A program made the position numbers and the translations under genes. From the NCBI RefSeq assembly GCF_014118685.1, contig NZ_JACFAK010000001.1, forward strand, positions 248,001 to 312,000: a DNA stretch of 64,000 nt, read 5' to 3'. Each line of letters begins with the position of its first letter. Within the stretch, counting starts at the first letter, position 1. The notes beneath the pieces are model-generated. The model ran no database searches and was not told where the DNA came from. It saw only the letters and a program-made list of their open reading frames with translations. Source of the DNA: Flaviflexus huanghaiensis. GTDB lineage: Bacteria > Actinomycetota > Actinomycetes > Actinomycetales > Actinomycetaceae. Shown in pieces: positions 26,727-34,996 of the stretch.

Positions 26727-27833
26727 GTGTCAACAGTCTCGACGAGCAGGCCGAAAAGATCGGCAGGCTCACGGGAGGACCGGGCGTTCCGGGGCCTCGC
26801 GTATGGCGCGGGGATTGCCATTTTTGTCCTCCTCGGCGCCGTGGCTTTCTTCCTTCTTCTCCAGTCCTATCAGGTGTACACGGCATCAGCCGAGGAGATT
26901 CAGGCGGACGTCGGGTTCTCCCGGGTCGGTGGCGAGCCGATTTCGTTCTGGAGCTTCGCAGCTCGAGCGCTGTGGGGGACCGTCCTGTCGTCCGTCGTCG
27001 CCCTGGCGTTGGCCGTGCCACTCGCGATCGGCATCGCGCTCTTTATCTCGCATTACGCACCCCGCAGGCTCGCGCAGGGTCTCGGCTACATCATCGACCT
27101 GCTCGCAGCGATCCCGTCGATCATCTACGGCATGTGGGGCATGGCGACCCTGGAGCCGATCCTGCGGCATATCTTCGTGTGGCTCGAGAACACGTTCCGG
27201 CCCTTCTTTGTCTGGCTTGCTGGCGAGGAGCAGGTGGTGAACGGCGAGGCCATGTGGGCTGGCGGCCTGCCCGGCTTCAACTACGCAGCTGCAAACTGGG
27301 ACTGGTGGCCGATCACGCCTGACATCGTGACGATGTCGGCTGGTCCAGCTCGAAATTTGGCGATGGGGGCGGTCGTACTCGCGATCATGGTGCTACCGAT
27401 CATCACCGCCCTGTGCCGCGAGGTGTTCATTCAGACACCGCGCCTCCAGGAGGAAGCCGCCATGGCACTGGGTGCGACGCGTTGGGAGATGATCCGCATG
27501 ACGGTTCTGCCCATGAGCAGGTCGGGCATCGTGTCCGCTTCAATGCTTGGCCTTGGCAGAGCCCTAGGCGAGACGATGGCAATCCTCATGGTCCTGTCGG
27601 CTGGCCTCGAGATCAACTTCAAAATCTTCTCGGTCGGCCAGCATTCGACGATCGCCTCCCAGATCGCGCTGCGCTGGCCCGAGGCGAGCGCAGGCACGCC
27701 GGAGAACCCGTCGCTCGAGCAACCATTCCTCGTCGCGCTCGGTTTGCTCCTGTTCGTCCTCACTTTCGTCGTCAACGTCATCGCACGAGCTATCGTCAAC
27801 CGTCGCAAGGAATTCTCGGGGGCAAACGCATGA
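26727..27833 (+). CDS. pstC: Phosphate ABC transporter permease
   Basis: One of the two inner-membrane channel subunits of the Pst importer. 368 residues with six helices, a periplasmic loop enlarged by an insert (about 145-200), and the EAA cytoplasmic loop AMALGATRWEMIRMTVLP. GTG 26727 is preceded by AAGGAG. The stop overlaps the pstA start (ATGA). Confidence 0.95.
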   Translation: MSTVSTSRPKRSAGSREDRAFRGLAYGAGIAIFVLLGAVAFFLLLQSYQVYTASAEEIQADVGFSRVGGEPISFWSFAARALWGTVLSSVVALALAVPLAIGIALFISHYAPRRLAQGLGYIIDLLAAIPSIIYGMWGMATLEPILRHIFVWLENTFRPFFVWLAGEEQVVNGEAMWAGGLPGFNYAAANWDWWPITPDIVTMSAGPARNLAMGAVVLAIMVLPIITALCREVFIQTPRLQEEAAMALGATRWEMIRMTVLPMSRSGIVSASMLGLGRALGETMAILMVLSAGLEINFKIFSVGQHSTIASQIALRWPEASAGTPENPSLEQPFLVALGLLLFVLTFVVNVIARAIVNRRKEFSGANA

Positions 27834-28933
27834 GCATCATGGCGGAGCAACCGCAACAACAGGACGCGCCCACCCTCAAGCCGTCCGCGCACGGCAAGCG
27901 TCTCCCACGGTGGTTCACACCCGCATCCGTGCTTGTTTCGTTCGTCCTCGCGGCCGCACTGCTGCACTTCCGGGGCTCGGAGGGCATCACTCCGATCGCC
28001 ATTGTCGTCGTGACAGTCGTCTTCTATCTCATCATCTCGACGTCTATCGCCTTCGTCGTCGAGGGCCGCCGATATGCGACGGACAGGCTCGTCGCAGGTC
28101 TCATCGTGACCGCCTTCCTCCTTGCGGTCACTCCGCTTATTTCCCTCATTTGGATGGTGGTGTCGAACGGGTACAGCCACTTGACGTGGGAATTCCTCAC
28201 GAACGACCGTGACGGGCTCACCCTTGCGGATCACGCAACGGGCGCGGGCCATGCCCTCCTCGGCACGCTCCTTATCACGGGCACGACGGCCCTCATCGCT
28301 GTTCCGCTTGGCATCATGACCGCGGTCTACCTCGTCGAATACGGTAGCGGCCCGCTGGCCCGCACGGTTACCCTCCTTGTCGACATCATGACCGGCATTC
28401 CCTCGATCGTCGCCGGCTTGTTCGCAGCCGCGATGATCCCACGAATCGCTGAATACTTCGTCGGACCATCGGTTGCTTTGCAGATGAAGACGGGCTTCAT
28501 GGGCTCGGTCGCACTCGTCGTTCTCATGACGCCGATCGTCGTGCGCAACACGGAGGAGATGCTTCGCATCGTCCCCAATGAGCTGCGCGAGGCGTCGTAT
28601 GCGCTTGGCGTGACAAAGTCCCGCACGATCGTCAAGGTTGTGCTCCGCACTGCCCTGCCCGGTATCGTCTCCGGTGTGGTCATTGCCGTCGCGCGCATCA
28701 TCGGCGAAACTGCGCCGCTCCTCATCACGACCGGCACAACGAACGTGTTCAACTGGAACATGTTCACCGGCTACATGGAGACGCTACCGACCTATGTCTA
28801 CGCGTCGTGGTCGAATCAGCAGACACGAGAGCTTGCGTGGTCGGGCGCCCTCACCCTCATCCTCCTCGTTCTTCTTCTCAACCTCCTAGCCCGCTTCATC
28901 GCCAAGGCGTTCGCGCCCAAGGGCGAGAAATAA
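27830..28933 (+). CDS. pstA: Phosphate ABC transporter permease
   Basis: Second channel subunit of the Pst importer. 367 residues starting at ATG 27830 (MSIMAEQPQQQ); ATG 27839 is an alternative. Three helices precede the core of the usual PstA fold, giving an N-terminal extension of about 70-80 residues, and then the core with GIMTAVYLVEYG, DIMTGIPSIVAGLF and the EAA loop EASYALGVTKSRTIVKVVLR. Coupled to pstC by a four-base overlap. Confidence 0.95.
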   Translation: MSIMAEQPQQQDAPTLKPSAHGKRLPRWFTPASVLVSFVLAAALLHFRGSEGITPIAIVVVTVVFYLIISTSIAFVVEGRRYATDRLVAGLIVTAFLLAVTPLISLIWMVVSNGYSHLTWEFLTNDRDGLTLADHATGAGHALLGTLLITGTTALIAVPLGIMTAVYLVEYGSGPLARTVTLLVDIMTGIPSIVAGLFAAAMIPRIAEYFVGPSVALQMKTGFMGSVALVVLMTPIVVRNTEEMLRIVPNELREASYALGVTKSRTIVKVVLRTALPGIVSGVVIAVARIIGETAPLLITTGTTNVFNWNMFTGYMETLPTYVYASWSNQQTRELAWSGALTLILLVLLLNLLARFIAKAFAPKGEK

Positions 28934-28957
28934 GCAGACTCACAAAGGACTACTCCA

Positions 28958-29737
28958 GTGAACGAAGGCATTGACGTTTCGCACCTCAATATTTTCTACG
29001 GCGACTTTCTCGCCGTGGAGGACGTGACGATGCACATCGCACCCCGCTCAACGACCGCCCTCATCGGACCCTCCGGGTGTGGGAAGTCGACCTTCCTCCG
29101 GTCGCTCAACCGCATGCACGAAGTTATCCCGGGCGCACGGGTGGAGGGCGATGCCATTATTGATGGCAGAAACATCTACGCCCCCGACGTCGACCCGGTC
29201 GATGTTCGCGCATCGGTCGGAATGGTGTTCCAGCGGGCGAACCCATTCCCGACCATGTCGATCGCGGATAATGTCTTGGCAGGCGCCAGGCTCAACTCAC
29301 GAAAGATCAAGAAGTCGGACGCTGACGACCTTGTTGAGTCGTCTCTTCGGGGAGCGAACCTCTGGGAAGAGGTTAAGGACCGACTCAACCGTCCCGGATC
29401 GTCCCTCTCGGGCGGCCAGCAACAACGCCTCTGCATTGCTCGTGCCATCGCGGTTAAGCCCGAGGTTCTTCTCATGGACGAGCCGTGCTCCGCGTTGGAC
29501 CCGATCTCGACTCTCGCGATCGAGGACCTCATCCGTGAACTCGAGAAGGACTACACAATCGTCATCGTCACGCACAACATGCAGCAGGCTGCACGTGTCT
29601 CGTCGATGACGGGCTTTTTCAATATCGAGGGCACCGGCAAGCCCGGCCACCTCATCGAGTACGACACGACTGAGAAGATCTTTTCGAATCCTGCCAAGAA
29701 AGATACTGAAGACTACGTGTCCGGGCGCTTTGGCTGA
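28958..29737 (+). CDS. pstB: Phosphate ABC transporter ATP-binding protein
   Basis: Cytoplasmic ATPase driving phosphate import. Walker A is GPSGCGKST, the signature is [10 protein letters not shown], Walker B is [13 protein letters not shown], and the H-loop is VTHNM. 259 residues, normal. GTG 28958 follows AAAGGAC. Last gene of the operon; a phoU gene, which often follows, is not present within this window. Confidence 0.97.
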   Translation: MNEGIDVSHLNIFYGDFLAVEDVTMHIAPRSTTALIGPSGCGKSTFLRSLNRMHEVIPGARVEGDAIIDGRNIYAPDVDPVDVRASVGMVFQRANPFPTMSIADNVLAGARLNSRKIKKSDADDLVESSLRGANLWEEVKDRLNRPGSSLSGGQQQRLCIARAIAVKPEVLLMDEPCSALDPISTLAIEDLIRELEKDYTIVIVTHNMQQAARVSSMTGFFNIEGTGKPGHLIEYDTTEKIFSNPAKKDTEDYVSGRFG

Positions 29738-29955
29738 TCGATGATGAAACACGCGTTCCGCCGGAACGTATCAGCATGACGTGCGCTCTGGTAGGGCTCG
29801 TCCGGCTCTGGCCGGGACGTCGCAACGCGCTTTTCACATTCGCCCATCTGCTCCGAAAGTGACGATCGTACCTACTCACGTACGCGACAATGCTCTATTG
29901 CAGTGCTCTGAGGTCTGAGGTGGCGTGTTACCACCGTTACAGAAGGAGAACAACG

Positions 29956-30641
29956 ATGTTCGTACATCTTTCCCATGTCCTTGACCCGAAAGACGTTGCG
30001 TGGCCGGGGAGCCCGTCATCAGCATCGAGCAGGATACGCACCTCTCGGAGACCGGCAAGCCCTTCAACTCGCACCTCATCAGCCTTCCCAACCACTTTGG
30101 AACGCACATGGACGGCCCGCGGCACTTCAATACGAGCGGCGTTCCGTTCGACGAGCTACCGATGGAAAAGTTCGCATTCCTCGGGGAGGATGTCCTCGTT
30201 GTCGACCTCCCACACCGCAATGGACCCGACGAAATCGTCACGGTGGAGGATCTTCAACCTTACGCCGAGGAGATGCGAGGTAAGCGCCTCCTCCTGCTCC
30301 GCACAGGCTTTGAGGAGAAACGCGAATCCGACCCGCACATGTACCAGAACCATGGCGTGAGCATCCATTCGGGCCTCTCGAAATGGTTGTGCGAGGAGTT
30401 CCCGGACCTTGACTGCATCGGTATGGACTGGATGTCGATCGCCGCGCCAACGAACGACCACGGTCCCGAAGCCCACCGGTGGTTGCTTGGCAACTACTCC
30501 GACCACGTCATTGTTGGTATTGAGGATATGAGTATGAAGGCGATAGGGGACAAGAAGATTAAGCTCGTCACTCTTGGCCCGCTTCGCATCAAGGGAGTCG
30601 ACTCCGGGCAGGTCAATGCCATGGCGCTCCTCGAGGATTAG
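29956..30641 (+). pseudogene. Cyclase-family (kynurenine-formamidase-like) protein, frameshifted
   Basis: The start region has a good ribosome site (AAGGAG) and ATG 29956 encoding MFVHLSHVLDPKDVAWPG, the normal beginning of a PF04199 cyclase-family protein. At the G run 30006-30009 the frame breaks. The rest of the family continues one frame over from about 30000 as GEPVISIEQDTHL, then the metal motif HFGTHMDGPRHF and further to the stop at 30641. Adding a single G would restore one continuous protein of about 228 residues. Either the gene is inactivated or this is a homopolymer sequencing error. The downstream fragment could start at GTG 30000 but would lack the first strand. It is convergent with a FadR-type regulator, three bases away. 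Confidence 0.8.
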
Positions 30642-30644
30642 ATC

Positions 30645-31349
30645 TCAGGGGCGTGTATCAGACAGGTGCGCTGCGATATCGTCCCGTGTTTGCGTCATGT
30701 GGGCCCTCATCGCATCCTTCGCCCGCGCCTCATCGCGATCCCTGATCGCGTCGAGGATCGCGTGGTGATGGTACGTCGCCCGTTCGCGGATCCGGGGGTC
30801 CGAGCTCGTCCGCCTGCGGGATGCCGACAGGGCCTCTTGGAGAGGTAGGAGGATGGCGGGCAGGAACGGGTTGGTCGATGCTTTGAGGATCGTGCTGTGG
30901 AAGGCGAGGTCGTTACGGGCGACGGCGTCGATGTCCCCGGCTTCCTCTGCCTGGGTGTAGGCCGCCAGGAGTCGGGACAGCTCCGTGACGTCCTCATCGG
31001 ACCGGTTGCGTGCCGCAAGCCCGCAAGCTCCGACCTCGATCATGCGTCGGAGCTCGATGAGCTGAAGGCCGATCTGTCGCGGGGACTCGGTCCGGTTAAG
31101 GGCCTCGATCATTGTCGGCAGGTCCGTCCATGTCGGCACGGGGTTGACGAAGGTGCCGCGACCATGTTCGACACGAAGGACACCGCGGGTGGACAGCGCT
31201 CGGACTGCCTCCCTCATCGTTGGCCTCGACACATCGAGCAGAGCTGCCAGATCCACCTCCGGTGGCAGGGCCTCGCCGACGGGGAACTCGCCCGTGTAGA
31301 TGCGCCCAAGGATGGCATCGAGGGCGGCCGTCACCCGATCAATCGACAT
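30645..31349 (-). CDS. FadR/GntR-family transcriptional regulator
   Basis: A 234-residue regulator. The N-terminal winged helix contains LPPEVDLAALLDVSRPTMREAVRAL and GVLRVEHGRGTFVNP. The C-terminal all-helical FCD domain (about 80-230) carries likely metal/ligand histidines (AFHSTIL, TYHHHAIL). FCD regulators usually sense organic acids and control adjacent catabolic genes. AAGGAG precedes ATG 31349. A GAATC-N9-GATTC inverted repeat (31362-31380) just upstream could be its own operator. The convergent cyclase gene is a possible target function, but the divergent region it would normally control is degraded. Confidence 0.9.
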   Translation of the reverse strand: MSIDRVTAALDAILGRIYTGEFPVGEALPPEVDLAALLDVSRPTMREAVRALSTRGVLRVEHGRGTFVNPVPTWTDLPTMIEALNRTESPRQIGLQLIELRRMIEVGACGLAARNRSDEDVTELSRLLAAYTQAEEAGDIDAVARNDLAFHSTILKASTNPFLPAILLPLQEALSASRRRTSSDPRIRERATYHHHAILDAIRDRDEARAKDAMRAHMTQTRDDIAAHLSDTRP

Positions 31350-31996
31350 GCAAACTCCTTCGAATCGTGCGAATTGATTCTCTCACGTTCGCCATCTCGT
31401 CCGGGCAACGCGCGGACAACCTCCGCCTTGGTGGGATCTGATGACCGTCACTACCGATCTCCTCATCGGTGCACACCCTCCCGAAGAGCGCGTATCTGCT
31501 TCCGCGGTAGTGAGGCGAACCCATGGTCGGGGTTGTCGGCCCTTCTTCGTCGTCCCCGAGGATGATCCTATCGGCACGAAACCGGTCTCTGACCGTGCTC
31601 ACTGGGTTGTAGACCTATTTTGCGCACTCTTGACCGGGGCGCCAGCCGTCTACGACATGGTGCAGCCCGGCTTCCGGTTGGAGTAGCGACGAGGGTGAAC
31701 CGAGATGCCGTGGCCCGCCGCGCGAGTGTCCATCGCCGACCAGGCCTCATATCTGTATCGCCGATGGCCTTAAGTGGCTGTCCCGTACCGAACCATCGCC
31801 GGATGATAGATCTGGGAGGATGGCCGATCCCTGGCACCGGCTTTTCCACGTGATGCCGCGCTAAACACGGCCCGCCAGCAACACGACATGTCCGGCCAAA
31901 AATTCATGCCAGACTGCGTGCGCGCGCCACAAATCGCGCCAATGCAACGAAAACCAGAAATTTAGGGAAACGAAATGTCCGATAAGCCGTCAATGG
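31350..31996. other. Degraded 647-base stretch between the regulator and the insertion sequence
   Basis: Apart from the regulator's own upstream region and the 81-codon fragment at 31441-31686, I see no convincing gene. Short open frames on both strands have mixed codon use and no family motifs. It looks like remnant sequence, plus about 140 A/T-richer bases (31860-31996) directly before the insertion. Confidence 0.5.
31441..31686 (+). CDS. Possible gene remnant or small hypothetical protein
   Basis: An 81-codon frame from ATG 31441, reading MTVTTDLLIGAHPPEERVSA and later DRAHWVVDLFCALLTGAPAV. Codon use in the second half resembles real genes, but no domain is recognised and no good ribosome site precedes it. 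It is divergent from the FadR-type regulator, the position where a regulated gene would be expected. Best read as a truncated relic. Confidence 0.3.
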   Translation: MTVTTDLLIGAHPPEERVSASAVVRRTHGRGCRPFFVVPEDDPIGTKPVSDRAHWVVDLFCALLTGAPAVYDMVQPGFRLE

Positions 31997-32047
31997 GAGC
32001 TATAGGTCAGAAAGTGTGTCTTGGATCCTGGTTTATCGTTGAGGGCA

Positions 32048-32103
32048 TGGGAGAAGGTCTGACATTTAATATTTCTAGAGTATTAAATCCATGCCTTCTC
32101 CCA
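32048..32103 (+). promoter_or_regulatory. Large inverted repeat spanning the transposase start codon
   Basis: Outer 10-bp stem TGGGAGAAGG (32048-32057) with CCTTCTCCCA (32094-32103), inner 8-bp stem ATTTAATA (32064-32071) with TATTAAAT (32081-32088). The ATG (32091-32093) falls in the internal loop, directly beside the outer stem. In an mRNA this would hide the start, resembling translational brakes in other insertion sequences. Confidence 0.65.
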
Positions 32104-33197
32104 CCTACCGGCGTACGTGTGATATCTGCTCTGCTTCACTGAAGAAGAATGGCTACACCACAGCAGGTGCCCAACGGTTCCGGTGCACCCGCTGCGGCAG
32201 CTCCACGACCCTGACCAAGCCAGCACTGACCGACCGACACGTACTGCGCTGGTTCGTATCCTGGCTCCTCGAAGGCTTCGACCCGGCAACGGTCGGGATC
32301 TCACCGCGCACATTCCGACGCAGGATCGCACACCTGTGGCAGATCCAGCCGCGCCCGATCCCCACCGGAGAAGTCCATGACGTCCTCATTCTCGACGGGA
32401 CATGGATCGGGAACATGGTCTGCCTCATCGCTTCTAGCCCCACCCATGTCATCACCTGGCACTGGGCCACCCAAGAGAACGCCCACCCCTGGCAGGTACT
32501 GATGGATACCCTGCCCCCACCACGCATCGTCGTCATCGACGGCGGCTCAGGCATCGCCAAAGCCCTGCGCACCAGCTGGCCCACCACACACATCCAACGC
32601 TGCCTGTTTCACATCTTCCTCAACGTCAAACGACAGACCACGTTCCGGCCCGTCTTCGGGCCCTCCAAAGACGCCCTGTCTCTGACCAGAGCCCTCATGA
32701 ACGTCACCACCCGCGACGAAGCCATCGCCTGGCACAAAGAACTCGCACGCGTCCACGCCCACCACAAGCCCACCCTCAACGAACGAACCATCAGCAAGGA
32801 CAGATACGGCCACCCCACAACGGACTACACCCACCTGCGCTCCCGACGAGCATTCGCAGTGCTGACCACACGGGCACGGGCCGGTGATCTCTTCACCCAC
32901 CTCAACCCAGAACTCGACCCAGTGACCGGCACAATACCGCGCACCACAAACCGGCTCGAGGGTGGAATCAACTCACCCCTCAAAGCACTGCTCGCCAAAC
33001 ACCGCGGCATGCCACCAACCCACCAACGCGCCCTGACCGACTGGTACCTCTACTACCGCACCGAAGACCCCGACGACCCAGCCACCACCGCCGCGCGCTA
33101 CCACAACCACCACGCCGCCATCCGCGCCAACCCAGCACACCAGCACAGCCAGCCCCGCCAATACGACACCGCCCTGGACTGGACAGAACTACGCTAG
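32091..33197 (+). CDS. IS1249-like transposase (IS256 group, DDE)
   Basis: A 368-residue transposase. An N-terminal zinc ribbon (CDICSASLKKNGYTTAGAQRFRCTRCG, cysteines at about residues 10, 13, 28, 31) leads to a helix-turn-helix segment (GISPRTFRRRIAHLW). The catalytic core has the first Asp in LILDGTWIG, the second in VVIDGGSGI followed by the IQRCLFH helix, and the Glu in NRLEGGINSPLK. No frameshift or stop interrupts it. The first codon lies in a hairpin. High C content in third positions and a His/Pro/Thr-rich tail differ slightly from host genes, consistent with acquisition. Confidence 0.92.
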   Translation: MPSPTYRRTCDICSASLKKNGYTTAGAQRFRCTRCGSSTTLTKPALTDRHVLRWFVSWLLEGFDPATVGISPRTFRRRIAHLWQIQPRPIPTGEVHDVLILDGTWIGNMVCLIASSPTHVITWHWATQENAHPWQVLMDTLPPPRIVVIDGGSGIAKALRTSWPTTHIQRCLFHIFLNVKRQTTFRPVFGPSKDALSLTRALMNVTTRDEAIAWHKELARVHAHHKPTLNERTISKDRYGHPTTDYTHLRSRRAFAVLTTRARAGDLFTHLNPELDPVTGTIPRTTNRLEGGINSPLKALLAKHRGMPPTHQRALTDWYLYYRTEDPDDPATTAARYHNHHAAIRANPAHQHSQPRQYDTALDWTELR

Positions 33198-33235
33198 ACA
33201 CGCCCAACCCAGACACACTTTTTGGCCTATAACTC

Positions 33236-33578
33236 GTCAATGGCAGGGCTACTTCGTCGATGAAACAAGTCAGCGCCGGCAATGCCGACGCTGACTGTAG
33301 CGACACCGAACCGGATAGCGCCTGTCGGCGCGTAGGCCGCTCGTAGCGGCAATAGTTGGAGCCCGGGGCTTTCGCGATCCGATGCCGTACTCATATTGTT
33401 GTCGCATTCCCTTCGCGCGTCAACCTGTGCGCCACGTCACGCGTTTAAACCCTCTTGTGTGCATTGGTTGCGCGACTAATCTGCAATTTCTTTCAGTTGA
33501 TTGCGCTGTCCGATGGGTGGTGAATCCACAGCAGGCCGATGCTCATGGCAAGATCGACATGTGGCAACAGGTATCGAG
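33236..33578. other. Gene-free 343-base stretch after the insertion sequence
   Basis: It begins with the right copy of the 8-base target duplication. A hairpin lies at 33269-33295. The remainder contains no gene I can support; the frame leading into the next membrane protein is open from 33501 but lacks similarity or a ribosome site, so I treat it as upstream sequence. Confidence 0.5.
33269..33295. terminator. Hairpin downstream of the insertion
   Basis: Stem GTCAGCG with CGCTGAC, one C/A mismatch, then CGGC with GCCG around a 3-nt loop. There is no T tract. It may be a terminator of whatever gene was once upstream. Confidence 0.45.
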
Positions 33579-34307
33579 ATGAAGATGAGCTCCAGGGCCC
33601 GGGCGCTTGTCAGCCTTGTCGGCACCGCCGTCCTCCTCGGCGCGGTCTATCTCGGTCCCCTCGCAACGGCAGCCGCCGGCATCGTCGGCGGCGTCATCCT
33701 CGCGATGGGGTGGGCGTTCCTCGTCGAGCTGCCGAACCCTGGCACAGCGCGCCGAGTCATCGTTTCCGTCAGCATTGTGGCCAACGTCGTCGCGTACTTC
33801 CTCGGTGTCCGTGAACTTGTTTTCCTCGCGGGTTTCACGGTCGTCATTGGATTCGTGGCCGAGATGGCGAGACGGGATGGGCGGCCCCGCCTGCTCGAGC
33901 AGATTTCTGGCACCGTGTCCGGCTCCATGCTGGCCCTCATGGGTGCGCTCTGGACGAGGACGCTCGCACTCGATGATGGGTTGACGTCCGCACGGGCGGT
34001 TCTCACGGCCGTGGCTGTCGCGATCTTTCTTGAGCTCCTCATTCCTCACTCACTCCGGAGCCTCCGACACGTCGTTTACATGACGGGTGGTTTCCTCGGG
34101 GGACTGCTCTTCATGCTGTTCTCGGACATCGCCTGGTACTCGGCCGCCATTGCCGGTCTCGCGGCTGGAGCGATCCTCGCAATGTTCGACTCGATTCTTC
34201 GTCGGCTACCGCCAGCGACGAGGCGCCGGCCGGGTGCGGCTCTCGCCATGGTGCCGCTGTGCGCGGCTGCCGTCGTTGCCTACAGTCTCGCGATCGTCAT
34301 CTCCTAA
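33579..34307 (+). CDS. Polytopic membrane protein of unknown function
   Basis: About 242 residues with seven or eight hydrophobic helices, e.g. ALVSLVGTAVLLGAVYLGPL, IVGGVILAMGWAFLVEL, and GGFLGGLLFMLFSDIAWY. Positive charges flank helix ends. The organisation recalls actinobacterial membrane proteins sometimes mislabelled phosphatidate cytidylyltransferase-like, but I see no catalytic motif. ATG 33579 (MKMSSRARAL) is preferred over longer frames because the upstream 26 codons look non-coding; ATG 33585 is also possible. The ribosome site is poor. Confidence 0.7.
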   Translation: MKMSSRARALVSLVGTAVLLGAVYLGPLATAAAGIVGGVILAMGWAFLVELPNPGTARRVIVSVSIVANVVAYFLGVRELVFLAGFTVVIGFVAEMARRDGRPRLLEQISGTVSGSMLALMGALWTRTLALDDGLTSARAVLTAVAVAIFLELLIPHSLRSLRHVVYMTGGFLGGLLFMLFSDIAWYSAAIAGLAAGAILAMFDSILRRLPPATRRRPGAALAMVPLCAAAVVAYSLAIVIS

Positions 34308-34444
34308 CGTTTTCGCCATCTGTCAAGGTTCACGTGCGGTGCAACCGGGGGATAGTCGTCGGCGCGTAGCGCGGGTCCCCAAAATGTTGCGCTGTCACGA
34401 TCGCCATATCGTCTGCTGGTGTCTCCGTTCGCTAGGCTGGAGCC

Positions 34445-34996
34445 ATGTTTGAGATTCCAGAGGGACTGGCGCCAGAGACCTATCCGATGGCATGGCTCGT
34501 TGGGCGGTGGCGCGGCTACGGCATGCTCGGCTACCCGGGGATCGATGACGCCGCCATCATCTGCGAGCTCGAGATCTCCAACAACGGTGGCCCCTACCTC
34601 TCGGTGGAGTCCACGTGGCACCTCGCGAAAGAAAATCCTGACGACATCGACAAGGAACTGCCCGGCGCTCAGGGCGTCGCGCAACTTACTGAGGACAGAC
34701 TGTGGCAGGTCGCTACCGGCTACGTGCGCCAGTCGCCCGAGAAGGAGGGCGACGTTGAGGCGATGATCGCCACTCCGGACGGGAGGGTTGCTCTCTACGT
34801 CGGCGTCGTCAAGGCTCCCCGGATGAGCCTGGTATCGGATGCGATGGTCCGCTCCGCAACCGGAGCGCACGTCAACGCCAGCCAACTTCAGGTGGGAATG
34901 GTCGACTCGGACTTGCTGTTCGCGTACGACATGGCCGCCTTCGGTGAGGAGATGCAGTCCTACGCTGCTGGCCGCCTCTCACGAGTGAAGGAATGA
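34445..34996 (+). CDS. FABP-family (nitrobindin-like) protein
   Basis: A 183-residue beta-barrel protein of the DUF1794/THAP4-nitrobindin family. The opening strand pair is LVGRWRGYGMLGYPG, matching the GxWxGxG signature. Relatives bind heme and isomerise peroxynitrite or bind nitric oxide; a proximal histidine normally near the C-terminus is not obvious here (late His is in GAHVNASQL), so heme binding is unproven. GGAG precedes ATG 34445. It overlaps the ygfZ start region, and the FABP-ygfZ-DUF2516-dtd order indicates one operon. Confidence 0.87.
   Translation: MFEIPEGLAPETYPMAWLVGRWRGYGMLGYPGIDDAAIICELEISNNGGPYLSVESTWHLAKENPDDIDKELPGAQGVAQLTEDRLWQVATGYVRQSPEKEGDVEAMIATPDGRVALYVGVVKAPRMSLVSDAMVRSATGAHVNASQLQVGMVDSDLLFAYDMAAFGEEMQSYAAGRLSRVKE

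Larger units (their letters stand above)
31997..33235 (+). mobile_element. Intact IS256-group (IS1249-like) insertion sequence, 1239 bp, with 8-bp target duplication
   Basis: Ends are 28-base imperfect inverted repeats: the left begins GAGCTATAGGTCAGAAAGTG and the right, reversed, GAGTTATAGGCCAAAAAGTG (24 of 28 match). Immediately outside on both sides is GTCAATGG (31989-31996 and 33236-33243), an 8-base direct repeat, the length typical for IS256-family insertion. One intact transposase gene fills the element. Intact ends and a perfect duplication argue for a recent insertion. Confidence 0.92.

Noticed and set aside
30000-30641. Cyclase gene read as intact from GTG 30000
   Set aside because: It would lack the conserved first strand, which is found in the other frame just upstream with a proper ribosome site, so a frameshift explains it better.
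33501-33578. 26-codon upstream extension of the membrane protein gene
   Set aside because: The residues are polar and Cys-rich, unlike the membrane protein, and there is no ribosome site; the start at 33579 fits better.
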